A DNA stretch of 64,000 nucleotides, taken from NCBI GenBank assembly GCA_027922465.2, contig BQMF02000031.1:1178001-1242000 (forward strand), read 5' to 3'. Positions 1 through 10,070 of this stretch are shown here, piece after piece; the stretch's first letter is position 1; every line of letters starts with the position of its first letter. Position numbers and translations under genes: made by a program. Source of the DNA: Turritopsis dohrnii. Taxonomy: Eukaryota; Cnidaria; Hydrozoa; Anthoathecata; Oceaniidae. The notes beneath the pieces are model-generated. The model saw nothing but the letters and a program-made list of their open reading frames with translations, searched no databases and was not told the DNA's origin.

Positions 1-108
1 CTCAAATATGGCCATGTTATATACCGTTATACCGTTAGAAGCGAAATTTTATTCAGATTACAAAACTCTTAGGCACCGTTAGTTAAAAACCAACAGGGAA
101 AAAGATAT
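1..108. repeat. Left inverted repeat of the CXC-gene element (may run off the window)
   Basis: The first 108 bases are the reverse complement of 6326-6425 with only a few mismatches and one 8-base duplication (ataccgtt) in this copy. The pair brackets the PIN/CXC pseudogene. The repeat starts at base 1, so its true outer end and any target duplication cannot be seen. Confidence 0.8.
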
Positions 109-421
109 GTTCAATTTTTTGAAGCATATTTGAACGAAAATCTGTCTAAATTACTCTCTCTTTATTTCAAGTTTTCTTCAAGTTTTCTTCTTTAAGCAAA
201 AACGTTCGAAATTTTTACAAACGTTCGAAACGTTCGAAATGTTCAATCTTTGGAACACTTAAAGGTTGGAATATTCGTAGAAAAAGAGAAGATCCATGTA
301 GATCCAATGATTTTGTTTTCGAGGTTACTGGTGCTGGTGGAAAGAGATGGTAACATGAAGCAGAATTTTACTATCGATTCTTAACCAGCTCATCAGAGAT
401 TGCATCGATAGACACGCACCT

Positions 422-790
422 TTGAGAAAAGTTAAAATCACCCAACCAATCGCACCTTGGATGAACGACCCAAGTATTGTTAGCCTTCAAAATGAGCTGG
501 AAGCAATGAGAGCAAAACGCAATCAGCAAAATGAGTATGTCAATTTGCACGACTATCGTAATACCAGAAATAAGCTAAAAAGAACGATAAGACAGACTAA
601 AGGTCAATTTTTACGCAAAGCATTATCTGAAAAGCAACCCAGCAAAGTTTAGAATACCATTAACAAGATCCTAAACAAACAGCATAATCGAATCAAACTT
701 CGTCCTGAAGATTTTAACGCACATTTTACCACACTTGCGTCGCATTTAACCGGAAAAAGTAAGAACAAGATGCCCTTGCAGGCATAAGGA
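422..790 (+). pseudogene. LINE ORF2 piece upstream of the RT domain
   Basis: The frame opens with RKVKITQPIAPWMNDPS, the usual LINE linker between endonuclease and reverse transcriptase. A TAG near 650-652 breaks it, but similarity continues (NTINKILNKQ, then DFNAHFTTLASHL) to about 775, where unrelated sequence starts. Confidence 0.65.
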
Positions 791-1440
791 TTTCTGCAAA
801 ATCAGCTGAATTATGAAATAAGAAAGACTGTGACGTTCTTGAAATTTAGGAAAAGTTGAATCATTTCCACAATATATATTAAATTTCTTGTCAATCTTCC
901 TAACAGAATTACTAAATCACAAGCACAAAAAGTAAATCATTGATTTTGATCATGCAAAATACATCCATACATACCTAAAAAATCAACATACACAACTGAA
1001 AACAAAAATTTGTGCTATAGTTTGATTAACAATATGTCATTGCCATATTGTTAATTTACAAACATGCAGTACCTAAACTAAATTTCATTAAAAGATTATA
1101 AAATTTTATACAGAAACCTAAAAAAGTTAAATTTTTAATTACGCATACACCCCAGAACATTATGAAAGTATAACAGACACAATACGAAACGTACGTAACT
1201 GCATATAAACTTAATGAACAAAATAACATTAAATTAAACACATGCTTTAAGATAATCATCACAGTGATTACGTAAGTCTTTCAATATATGCGGTCAATCT
1301 TCTTAATTATGAAAAGACTTCTCAAACACAAAAAGTAAACAAAGATTTGGATTAGTACTGTCCTGTATTTAGCATATACAAGTAAATAAGCTAAAATAGC
1401 TAGAGAAACATCAAACATAAAATGATGCACCAGGTAGAGG
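775..1440. other. Unclassified AT-rich insert inside the LINE
   Basis: The block separates the pre-RT piece from the RT piece. Its left end (AACAAGATGCCCTT, then GATTTCTGCAAAATC) recurs at 55216-55255 in an ABCC10 intron, so it looks like a dispersed repeat. The minus-strand frames inside it resemble no known protein. Confidence 0.45.
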
Positions 1441-1464
1441 GTAGACAGAATATTCTTGACAACG

Positions 1465-2275
1465 TAACACAGTCGGGTTTCAGGAAAGGACATTCCACGA
1501 ACACTCTCCTACTGAAACTTAGAGATGACATAAAGTTGCCATGAACTCAAGTGAAATAACCTTGGCTATATTACTGGATTTTTCCAAGGCCTTTGATACA
1601 ATCGATCATAGAACACTTCTCCACAAATTACACCAAATGGATTTCTCTATCCAATCACTGAAACTGATTCAAAGCTATGTTTCAAATCGAAGGCAATATG
1701 TTCAAGTTGATGATAAATCTTCCAACGTCCAACCTAACAACTTTGGTGTTCCCCAGGGCAGTATACTGGGCCCTGTCCTCTTCAACTTGTATATTATCGA
1801 CCTTGTGAAAGACTTATCTTGCAGCTCTCTACAATACGCTGATGATTCAACTCTATACCAAAAGAGCAAACTAAAAGACATCGAGAAATGCATTTCGATG
1901 CTTGAGTCAGATCTGAAGAAGGTATCAGAATGGTCATATAATAACAACTTGATTTTCAACGATGAGAAAACAAAGTTTATGCTTTTTTCATCCTCGAAAC
2001 TCAGTAAAAAACATAATTTAACCAATGACGACATATCAGATACGTCACAACAACCAATCTATTAAACGTATGGACGCGATAAAGATTCTTGGTGTTTATT
2101 TTGACGAAAACCTTACCTGGAAAACTCACGTAGACAAATTAATAAGATCGTCTTACGCTGCACTTCGTCAAATACGACAATTCAAACGATTTACCCCTTA
2201 TAAAGTTCGAAAGGTGATTGCTGAAAGTCTGGTATTATCAGGGACCTATCCAGGTATAATTTGATAGCACTTGAA
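1465..2275 (+). pseudogene. LINE reverse-transcriptase domain (broken)
   Basis: RT motifs are clear: GFRKGHSTNT, LLDFSKAFDTIDH, GVPQGSILGPVLFNLYI, the catalytic YADDSTLY box near 1838, and the thumb ILGVYFDENLTWKTHVDKL. A shift lies just before 1541, another between the ORFs at 2025-2065, and a third near 2245 before SRYNLIALE. The protein then stops at an insert. This is a jockey/CR1-type non-LTR element copying its RNA at the target site; this copy cannot make an intact enzyme. Confidence 0.8.
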
Positions 2276-3324
2276 CGCTATGGGCGCCCAAAAAATTACG
2301 CCCCAAAAAACTTTTTTAATACTAAGAAAGTACTTCCTTTTCACACGGAGACTGCTGCACTGTATATGCAGATGATGTAACTTTGTTATAACAATAATAT
2401 TCTTTCCTTAAACAGTATGCTAAAGCTGTCTTATTAACTATTTACACATTAGGTAAAAGCAAAAAAAGAAAGAAAAAATCGCAAGAATTCATGAATTAGT
2501 TCTGGTAGCCTTACAATTTAACATAAATAGGTGGCTTTTAAGGTACAATTCAGATAGGGAAATCATCTGAAAAAATTGCCAGGCGTGCGGTAAATAGCAC
2601 GCGCAAAAGGGTTATTTGGAAGTTGAGGCGTGCGATTCTCAGTCTTGTCATTATGAGGTTCGCTATAACGCTCCTTTAGTTAGTTAAGACGTGATTTTAA
2701 TCGCACCCGTAGATACTGTTTAAAAACATGCTGTACGTTGGTGCTTAATTGACAGCAAATCAGGTATATTAAGTGATTTTTCGTAGTTGCTAGGGAGAAC
2801 GACCACCGTTGCTAAGGTTATTTTGAAATTTCCTTCGTTATACGAATTCCTTTGTTCACCTAACGAAAGAATATGAAAACATAGGTGGTACCAGTAGGAC
2901 TCGTTTTCGTGTTATTCAATGAAATTAAAAAGCATCTTAGTTTCCAGCTCCCTTTAAAATATGATTTATCTTGACTAAAGATTGCAGACACGATGTTCCC
3001 TAGTGAAAATGCTTCTGATTGGTCAATATTTCTGTACTCGTCAGCGAATTTCGCCGGAGTAGACTTGCTCGATATGAAGAAGTGAAGAAAATTTGAGTGC
3101 CGCTTTATGTGGACACCGTCTTGCAAACAGTTGCTACGTTGAGTCAAAATAGAGCAAATTCTTCAATCTTCTATTAAGGCCTTCCACATAAATGCAAGAT
3201 GTTTACGAAATTGTTTGAGATATGCTAAAATTTATTAAAGTGCAAGTTACTAAACTAAGAAAACGCTATCCCCCAAAAATCTCTGGATACATCACTGATT
3301 ATCCCACATAAGGTACTGCTGCGT
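2276..3324. other. Insert of about 1.05 kb splitting the LINE
   Basis: LINE coding breaks off after SRYNLIALE and resumes at about 3325 with LPTYQIKRLQKLQN. The insert contains GGCGTGCG/GCACGC palindromic motifs near 2582-2633, like the subterminal repeats of the element at 25437-26535. That suggests a related non-autonomous transposon. No matching ends or target duplication were found. Confidence 0.5.
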
Positions 3325-3736
3325 CGTATATAGTCAGCTGCCGACATATCAAATCAAGAGGCTTCAAAAGCTGCAGAATATTGCTGCCGGATACGTAATT
3401 GGGCGCTTCGCCAAGGAAACCGATGTAATCAACTTGGGCTGGTTGCCAATAAAAGAATCATTTGATCTAGCCATAATAAAATGCACCCATTCTGCCCTAA
3501 ACGACCCTAGATGGCCTTCGTACCTCACATTGAAACGAATGGAAGTAAAACGTTCGACACGATCCGATTGCGAATTCAAAGTTGAGCGTGGTGAGAAGAA
3601 CACCTACAACAAGCAAGCACTAATATATAATGATTTACCAAAAAATATTAGGATAATTAGTGATAGTAAAAGTTTTTGCAAAGAGGCGATGAAGTACTAC
3701 AAAGACAGAGCTCTGGCTAGAGTCCTGTCCTCGTAG
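3325..3736 (+). pseudogene. LINE ORF2 C-terminal piece
   Basis: Reads KRLQKLQNIAAGYVIGRF..., INLGWLPIKESFDLAIIKC and NDLPKNIR, the conserved C-terminal part of jockey/CR1-type ORF2. It continues the frame interrupted at 2276. It ends with a TAG at 3734-3736; about 330 bases of 3' UTR follow, ending in an A-rich tail. Confidence 0.75.
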
Positions 3737-5066
3737 TCTTTCTCTCTTTTCTATAGGTCATGTTTATATATTCGAATATGAATATTTATTGTTGTTTGTG
3801 TACTTATCGTTTTACACTTTCATTTTCAGTTTTCTCTCAGTGTTTCAATCACAATTTCTCTCAATCCGTCAGACCTTTCCTCCATAGTCTCGTGCACTGG
3901 CTCACTTTTCTTTCCTTTTTTTTCTCCCCTTACACATTTTATCAAGTTATTCAATAATAATAATATTTAATGATATTTTGATATTTTTATTTGAAATTTA
4001 TGTTCTAGGGAGAAGAACCATATATTATTGTATGGATCCCAATTTGATGATTAAAACAAAAAAATAAAAAAAAGAATTTCGGTTACGAACTGACACCATT
4101 TCCAACATCATTATTCGACAACGGTATGATGCGAAAGCCTAACAAATCAAATCTGGTTAAGGCTCTAAAGGAGGGATTAAATCATTCTGTACCTGTAAGA
4201 CCATACCACGTCATTGATAGAGGTGCACTGTTGCACAAAGTGAAGTGGCTGCCAAACAGCACATATCAAAGTATCATTATCCAGTATACGAACTATGTCA
4301 TGAAAAAGTATGAAATCAGTTGTGTAGTATTTGATGGATATGAGAATGGGTCCTTACATCAAAGATCACGAACATAAACGCAGAGTTGGTAAATCATCAG
4401 CCAATATCAACATTCAGTTACAAATGGAAGCCACCTGTAGTCAAGACCTTTTCTTAAAAAACACAAGAAACAAGACACAATTCATCTCACTCTTGTCTGA
4501 AGCATTGAGACAAGAAAACCACGATGTTCGTAACAGTGATGGTGATGCTGACACACAGATTGTCTTTGCTGCCTTACAGTATGCCTCAAATCCAATAAAC
4601 GAAGTTGTTGTAGTACCTGCAGATACAGATATACTAGTGTTACTAATGTTTCATTGGAGGACTGGTAGGAACGTTTTCCTTTTAAATGAAGGTGGAAAAA
4701 ACCAAGGAAATGCGATGTGGAAGATAGAAGACTTAGTTAACTCCGCTGGAACAGTAATTACAGAGCATATCTTGTTTATACATGTTTGGACAGGCTGTGA
4801 TACAACATCAGCACTATATGGGCGAGGTAAGCATCAACTAGGTTTGTGTCTTGTGTCATATCTGAGATTCCGTAGCAAGAATGCCTTGCTTAGTCGTTGT
4901 TCCTTCTCTAAATTTTGTGTTCTTCTGATGCAATGACCACCATCAATTTAATCAGCTAGATATGTGAAAAGAGCGGTAAGAGAAGCAAGGTATCCTGGCT
5001 AGAGATTCAGAATGAATAAGCCTAGTGTTGAAATGTGTTTTGTAAAATACTTTATAAAATAAGTGT

Positions 5067-5204
5067 TAAAGTCTGTTCAAAAAATATGTGGACTAATTTC
5101 AGTTACCATGTGGAAACCAGATTTAGCAAATTACATCAATTCCCTTGAGCCTGGTTTTTATATAAAAGCTGAAATCAGTCCACATATTTTTGGAACAGAC
5201 TTTA
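5067..5204. mobile_element. 138-bp MITE in an intron of the CXC gene
   Basis: Ends of about 36 bases are inverted repeats with two mismatches (TAAAGTCTGTTC... and ...GAACAGACTTTA). TA at both edges fits a Tc1/mariner-type target duplication. There is no coding capacity. Confidence 0.75.
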
Positions 5205-6325
5205 GTTTAGATCAGTATTTTTGGTAACAGACTGTCGACATGCAATCCTATGATACTCTGATTAGAATGTTTCACAACAGATATAAAAAAACGTCTTTTT
5301 ATTTTTATGACATCGATGGTTTTACTTTTTGTAGGAAAGACGGCAATACTCAAAAAGTTTGGGGATGATGATGTGTACATAGAAGCAGCGGCAGCCTTTG
5401 CAGATGAAGAGATTCAAAAAGCTGGTGTGAGCATGGCCCTTCGAAGGTACTTGTGATTGGGTTACAAATGCCGATGTTTGAATTTTGCAAATATTGAACC
5501 AAACATAGTTTCTTACGTTTCTGTTGCTACAATTTGCAAAGTTTACTCTCGCAATATTTTGCTTCGGGAAGTATTAGGATTAACTAAGAAACAGATAAAT
5601 CTGTAGCGTATGAAAAACAGGACTGCGGTTAATTTCTTTGTTTCTTATTGACAATGTGAACAACGTTTTACAAACACATTTATATTGTCAATTTCTATTT
5701 ATCTGTTTAGCTACAATGGAGGTATTTGTTCTACCCTACACGATTTGCGCTATAACACTTTTATGAAAATGTTGACAACCTCAAAGACTACACTGAAACC
5801 TCAGACACTCCCACCAACCGAGAGAGCAATCTACTTTCACTCTCTTCGCGTACATTATCAAGTTATTGAATGGAAATCATTGCAAAATACATCATTGGAC
5901 CCGATTGAATGAGGTTGGAGATACGATCAGGATACCTACGAACCAATAATGACAGATCTGGAGCCAGCACCTGACAACGTCCTTAAATTTATCCGTTGCA
6001 ACTGTAAATTGTCAAAAAAGAACCCATGTGGCACAAACGTTTGTACTTGTCGAAAACATGGTTTGGTATGTGTATCTGCATGTGGAGATTGTCATGGTGT
6101 CGATTGTAAGAACTCTGGCTCCTTGCAAGATCCTAGCAATGCTGCTGTCGATGACGACGATGATGATAATTATGACAACATTTTTACTATCTTAGAGAAT
6201 GAATTATCATGAATACACCGAACTGCTTTGAGATATTAAATTTTTCATTATTTTTAAGGCCCGGGGAAGGGGAGGGGGTGGTTGGGATTGGTAATGTTTT
6301 TCCTACATGCGACAGAAAATTGATT

Positions 6326-6425
6326 ATATCTTTTTCCCTGTTGGTTTCTAACTAACAGTGCCTAAGAGTTTTGCAATCAGAATAAAATTTCGCTTCTAAC
6401 GGTATATAACATGACCATATTTGAG
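6326..6425. repeat. Right inverted repeat of the CXC-gene element
   Basis: Reverse complement of bases 1-108 (see that entry). It lies about 110 bases past the CXC-gene stop codon. Flanking sequence to the right does not match anything visible on the left because the window begins inside the left copy. Confidence 0.8.
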
Positions 6426-7722
6426 AAAATGGCCGGAACACCCATTTTTCGACTGGGCCAAAATACCCCCTGCCGGGTTTGGTCCGAAAAAACAATGTTG
6501 CCCAAGATATTTTTCGGAGGATTTTTGATATGTTATTCTACATAAAATTGCGGTTCTGTTGATACCAAATTTACTAAGTTAACAATTTTTTCCGGGTTCA
6601 TCCCGTTTTCATGCTAATTTGACTACACTACAACCGGGCCAGCTCACCTCAATATGAACAGCCCCTTAATGTTGAAAAGAAACAAGAAACCAGCATCATG
6701 GAGTAAAAAACTACATTAAGAAATTGGACTTCAGAAGAAACTAATCTTTTTTTTGTTCAGTACTCACTGATCCCTTATCAAACTTTATGGTGACACTAGA
6801 GAGAAAATCTTTGACAAAAGAAGTTTTCGAAGCGATTTTAGAAACAATGAAAAAATGTTTATGTTTCAATGAATTGCGTTGTGAAAACTGGATCATCTTA
6901 TCTTCTTTTTTGATTGTAAAATATTATCGACATAGAAGTATATCTTCTCTTACAAATATAATTTTCATTTTAACTGCAACTAGAAGCCTCAGGGCTTGAA
7001 CAATTTCCTCAGCAGGCCTAGAGGAAATAGCTTTAGGCTAATTTTCAAGATATCTGAATGACTATCCATTCTGTTCTTGTTGCTTACGTGAGAACAGGTC
7101 TATCACAATTCCCAAAATATGACTTATGGTTCACATGAAGAATAAAATGGTATTCGATAGAAGTGAACCCAAATCATTTGAAAATCAGGCAAGAATCCGC
7201 AAGTAACTGACAACTTTAATATCAGGACCTTACAATTGTTCTTTGTGCACACCTTCCAAATTTTGCCAGAAATGTGAATTTGGTAATATATTTAAGTAAA
7301 CATTACATGAAATTGTTCATAACTTGCATTAATAGGAGCAGGAGAAACTTGGGCATTTCAAAGATTTTAATCCATGACATTTAACAGGATTACAAGAAGA
7401 TAAAAATTATATACATAACTTAAATCAACATAACATACAATATTAAAATCTATTTCTACTAAACCTGCCAGTGGCGGATCCAGAGGTAAGCCGTAACTTG
7501 TGTAGGAGAGTGTTAACAATTCAAACATAAAAGAAAAAGGTTCAAACAATCCCATTGATAACATGAACTGAATTCACAACTTAAGTTGCGACTACACTCT
7601 AGATCCACCACTGTCTGCATATTACCACTTCTATGGAGTCTAACACAATGTGCACGAAAAGACAAATGACACAATAAAACTTTGTTAGGATCTGTGTGAA
7701 AATGTTCTTTTCGAACATGATA
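6426..7722. other. Non-coding spacer, nothing recognised
   Basis: AT-rich sequence with only short chance frames. No RNA gene, repeat array or family motif was seen. Confidence 0.5.
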
Positions 7723-8146
7723 TACCTTAAGGGGATATTTTTTGCGTGGACTAATTTTTGCGAGCGAAGGTTTGAGAGCGTTTTGCGTGGATTAATTTTT
7801 TCGAGTCAGAGCTTCTCAAGAAAAATGTTTGGATTTATATTTGCGAATGGGCCACAGTGCAATGTGTGTACTTTATAATATAGCTTAGAAGTAGCAGCAA
7901 AAATCACCATTTCCATGCCTGCCACATTGTAAAATCAATGGGTGCTTGATAAGTACAAGGAAATAGTTAATATATGAAAGGTACGCAGAGCCAAAAAATG
8001 AGCAAATAAAATCATGAAATTTTACGTGGATTTATTTTCGCGAATCGTTCATGTCTTGATGTTTTGCGTGGATTCATTTTTGCGAAATTGCCCAAAATTC
8101 GCAAAAGTTGCAAAACTTAATCCACGCAAAAATCCCCTTAAGGTAT
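7723..8146. mobile_element. MITE of about 424 bp with GCGTGGATTAATTTTTGCGA motifs
   Basis: Ends are inverted repeats (TACCTTAAGGGGATATTT at left; its complement, AATCCCCTTAAGGTA, at right), and TA at both outer edges fits a TA target duplication. Inside, the motif TTGCGTGGATTnATTTTTGCGA recurs several times in both orientations. Related motif pieces occur near 14932, 17940 and 44317. Non-coding, with no transposase. Confidence 0.7.
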
Positions 8147-8600
8147 TGTGTCCTAGAACTACACTCCAAATTTTCATAGGCTTTAGTGATCTCATTGTAT
8201 GTATATAATTGGTTGGATTCTAATCATCATCCAAAGTTTGTTTTCCTCTGACATATATCCAAACTAAATCATTGTGCCTCCATTGAGCGGTTTGCAGGAT
8301 TATTTTGAACAATGTCATCTTAAAATCTTTTAAATGTGAATTTAAAACTAATCAGTTCCACACAAGTGATAACTTGATCGAGCATTGTAGTGATGAATAA
8401 TTTGATACAATCTGGAATTCCCCAAATTACTCCCTTCTTTAATTCATTACCGCTTTTCAATTCACTATGATGTTTCGGAGCCAGAAAAACAGCTATACAA
8501 GACATATCGTTCACCAATATCTTGCACATGTTTATACTTTCAGTATGTATGTGTATGTTTGGGTCAATTCATTCACTAGTGATTTGTGCTGCTATTATGA

Positions 8601-9941
8601 CAATTTCATATTATCCCAGTCCATAAGAAAAACAGCACCACTGACAAGGCAAATTTTAGACCCATTAGTCTTTTACCTGTAGTGTCAAAAGTATTTGAAA
8701 GACTTATTGCGAAACAAATTGAACCTTTCATCAATACATGGTTATCTCAGTTTCTTTGTGGTTTTCGCAAGTCCTTTAGCACCCAACATTCCATCATTAA
8801 CATGATGCGCAAATGGCAATCTTGTCTCAATACTTCAGGCATTATAGGGGCGGTACTAATGGATCTTTCTAAGGCCTTTGATTGTCTTCCACATGACCTC
8901 CTTCTTGCAAAACTTGCAGCTTATGGATTTGGGACTAAAACACTCAATCTTTTTCACAGCTATTTGAGTGGTCGTAAACATCGGGTACGTATTGGTTCAA
9001 CATTAAGTGATTTACTTGAGATTATACTTGGGGTTCCACAAGGATCTGTACTTGGTCCTATACTATTTAACATCTTTATCAACGACTTATTGTTTTCAGT
9101 CCAAGAAAACATATGCAACTTTGCCGATGATAACACCTTATATGTTTGCGGCTCAGATATCACTGATATCATTCGTCGAATTAACAGTGACCTAAGTTCT
9201 GTATTACATTGGTTCTCGAGTAACGGCATGGTAGCAAATCCTGATAAGTTTCAAGCAATTTTTCTGGGGACTGAAGATAATAATATCTGTTTAGACTTAG
9301 GTCCAGCCAAAATTGTTGGCTCCAATAGCGTCACCCTCCTTGGAGTCACAATAGATCGTAAGTTATCTTTTTATCCTCATGTTGCTAGTATGTGCAAGAA
9401 AGCCTCTTCTAAAATAAAGGCTTTGATGAGGATAAGAGGTTTTCTTACACAAAATCAGGCAGATCACTTGTATAAGGCGTACATAATGTCACCTTTTAAT
9501 TACTGTCCACTGGTGTGGATGTTTTGTAGTAAGATGGCGCATAACTTGATTGATAGAACTCATCATAAAGCTCTTTGTGCAAGATTCAACAAGTTCGAAG
9601 CAACCTTTGAGGAGCTTTTATCGTCATCTAACTCCATCACAGTACATGCTAAAAACCTCCAACTTCTGGTTATTGAAATCTTTAAATCCTTGAATCGTTT
9701 AAATCCAGAGTTTATGTGGAATTCTTTTGTTCTCAAGCCTGAAGCTTATTGTCTTAGACAAGGACTCTCTCTGGTTATTCCACAAGCTAGAACAAATCGT
9801 GCAACAAATTCCTTTGATTTTCGTGCTGCACTAGCCTGGAATCATCTTCCTTCAGATTTAAAGCAAGAGAAGTCCTTGTCTAAATTTAAATGTCAACTTA
9901 AATCATTTGCAATTTATTGCAAATGCAAATATTGCAACTAA
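8601..9941 (+). CDS. LINE reverse transcriptase, open but N-terminally truncated
   Basis: The frame is open from the stop at 8598-8600 to the TAA at 9939-9941, with no internal stop. The track start at 8682 is a GTG inside RT motif 1, so it is not a real start. Motifs in order: NFRPISLLPVVSKVFE, FRKSFSTQHS, VLMDLSKAFDCLPHDLL, GVPQGSVLGPILFN, catalytic FADDNTLYV (YADD variant near 9120), VTLLGVTIDRKLSF, and a C-terminal AALAWNHLPSDLK region. It would copy LINE RNA into DNA at a nicked target. The endonuclease and ORF1 are missing, so it cannot move on its own. The lack of stops suggests a fairly young insertion. The jockey/CR1-like assignment rests on motif order only. Confidence 0.8.
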   Translation, partial: QFHIIPVHKKNSTTDKANFRPISLLPVVSKVFERLIAKQIEPFINTWLSQFLCGFRKSFSTQHSIINMMRKWQSCLNTSGIIGAVLMDLSKAFDCLPHDLLLAKLAAYGFGTKTLNLFHSYLSGRKHRVRIGSTLSDLLEIILGVPQGSVLGPILFNIFINDLLFSVQENICNFADDNTLYVCGSDITDIIRRINSDLSSVLHWFSSNGMVANPDKFQAIFLGTEDNNICLDLGPAKIVGSNSVTLLGVTIDRKLSFYPHVASMCKKASSKIKALMRIRGFLTQNQADHLYKAYIMSPFNYCPLVWMFCSKMAHNLIDRTHHKALCARFNKFEATFEELLSSSNSITVHAKNLQLLVIEIFKSLNRLNPEFMWNSFVLKPEAYCLRQGLSLVIPQARTNRATNSFDFRAALAWNHLPSDLKQEKSLSKFKCQLKSFAIYCKCKYCN

Positions 9942-10070
9942 TACCTGTTTGTTTGTTTAATTTATATATACACTTTTTTTTATATATTTTATCAATGATG
10001 TTGGAATTTATTAGTCTTTTGTACTATTTTACACTCCAACCATAAATAAAGAATAAATAAATAAATAAAT
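8601..10070 (+). mobile_element. 5'-truncated LINE with (AAAT)n tail
   Basis: The element begins within the RT-domain region (IIPVHKKNSTTDKANFRPIS) and ends in an A-rich AAATAAAT tail near 10042-10070. A possible 8-base target repeat GCTATTAT is seen at 8591-8598 and 10079-10086, but it is not directly adjacent to both ends, so I treat it as weak. The coding part is given separately. Confidence 0.75.

Larger units (their letters stand above)
369..4072 (+). mobile_element. 5'-truncated LINE (jockey/CR1-like) inserted in the CXC-gene exon
   Basis: The insertion is bounded by the target duplication AGAATTT (362-368 and 4073-4079) and ends in an A-rich tail at about 4051-4072. It keeps the pre-RT region (from ~380, with APWMNDPS), part of the RT domain, the thumb and the C-terminal region. 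The endonuclease is missing, so it is 5'-truncated. The frame contains stops and shifts, and two unrelated blocks interrupt it (about 775-1440 and 2276-3324). It is a dead copy. Confidence 0.8.
281..6212 (+). pseudogene. PIN/FEN-like nuclease plus C-terminal CXC-domain gene of a multicopy element, disrupted
   Basis: This is a broken multi-exon gene. The first visible exon piece ends at 368 and reads ...VDPMILFSRLLVLVERDGN. It resumes after a LINE at 4073 (YELTPFPTSLFDNG) and runs to a GT donor after 4826. Further exons are 5335-5446 and 5711-6212. Acidic motifs GDADTQIV, PADTDILVLL and WTGCDTTSALYGRGK resemble the metal-binding aspartates of PIN/XPG-FEN nucleases. The C-terminus has a cysteine-rich CXC block (CNCKLSKKNPCG, CTCRKHGLVC, ACGDCHGVDCKN) like the DNA-binding CXC of tesmin/MSL2 proteins, followed by an acidic tail. 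I recognise the layout as a multicopy 'uncharacterized protein' family in cnidarian, arthropod and fish genomes. Damage: the LINE at 369-4072, a one-base frameshift near 4346 and a TGA at 5910-5912. Family and motifs are fairly sure; the nuclease role is inference. Confidence 0.75.
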
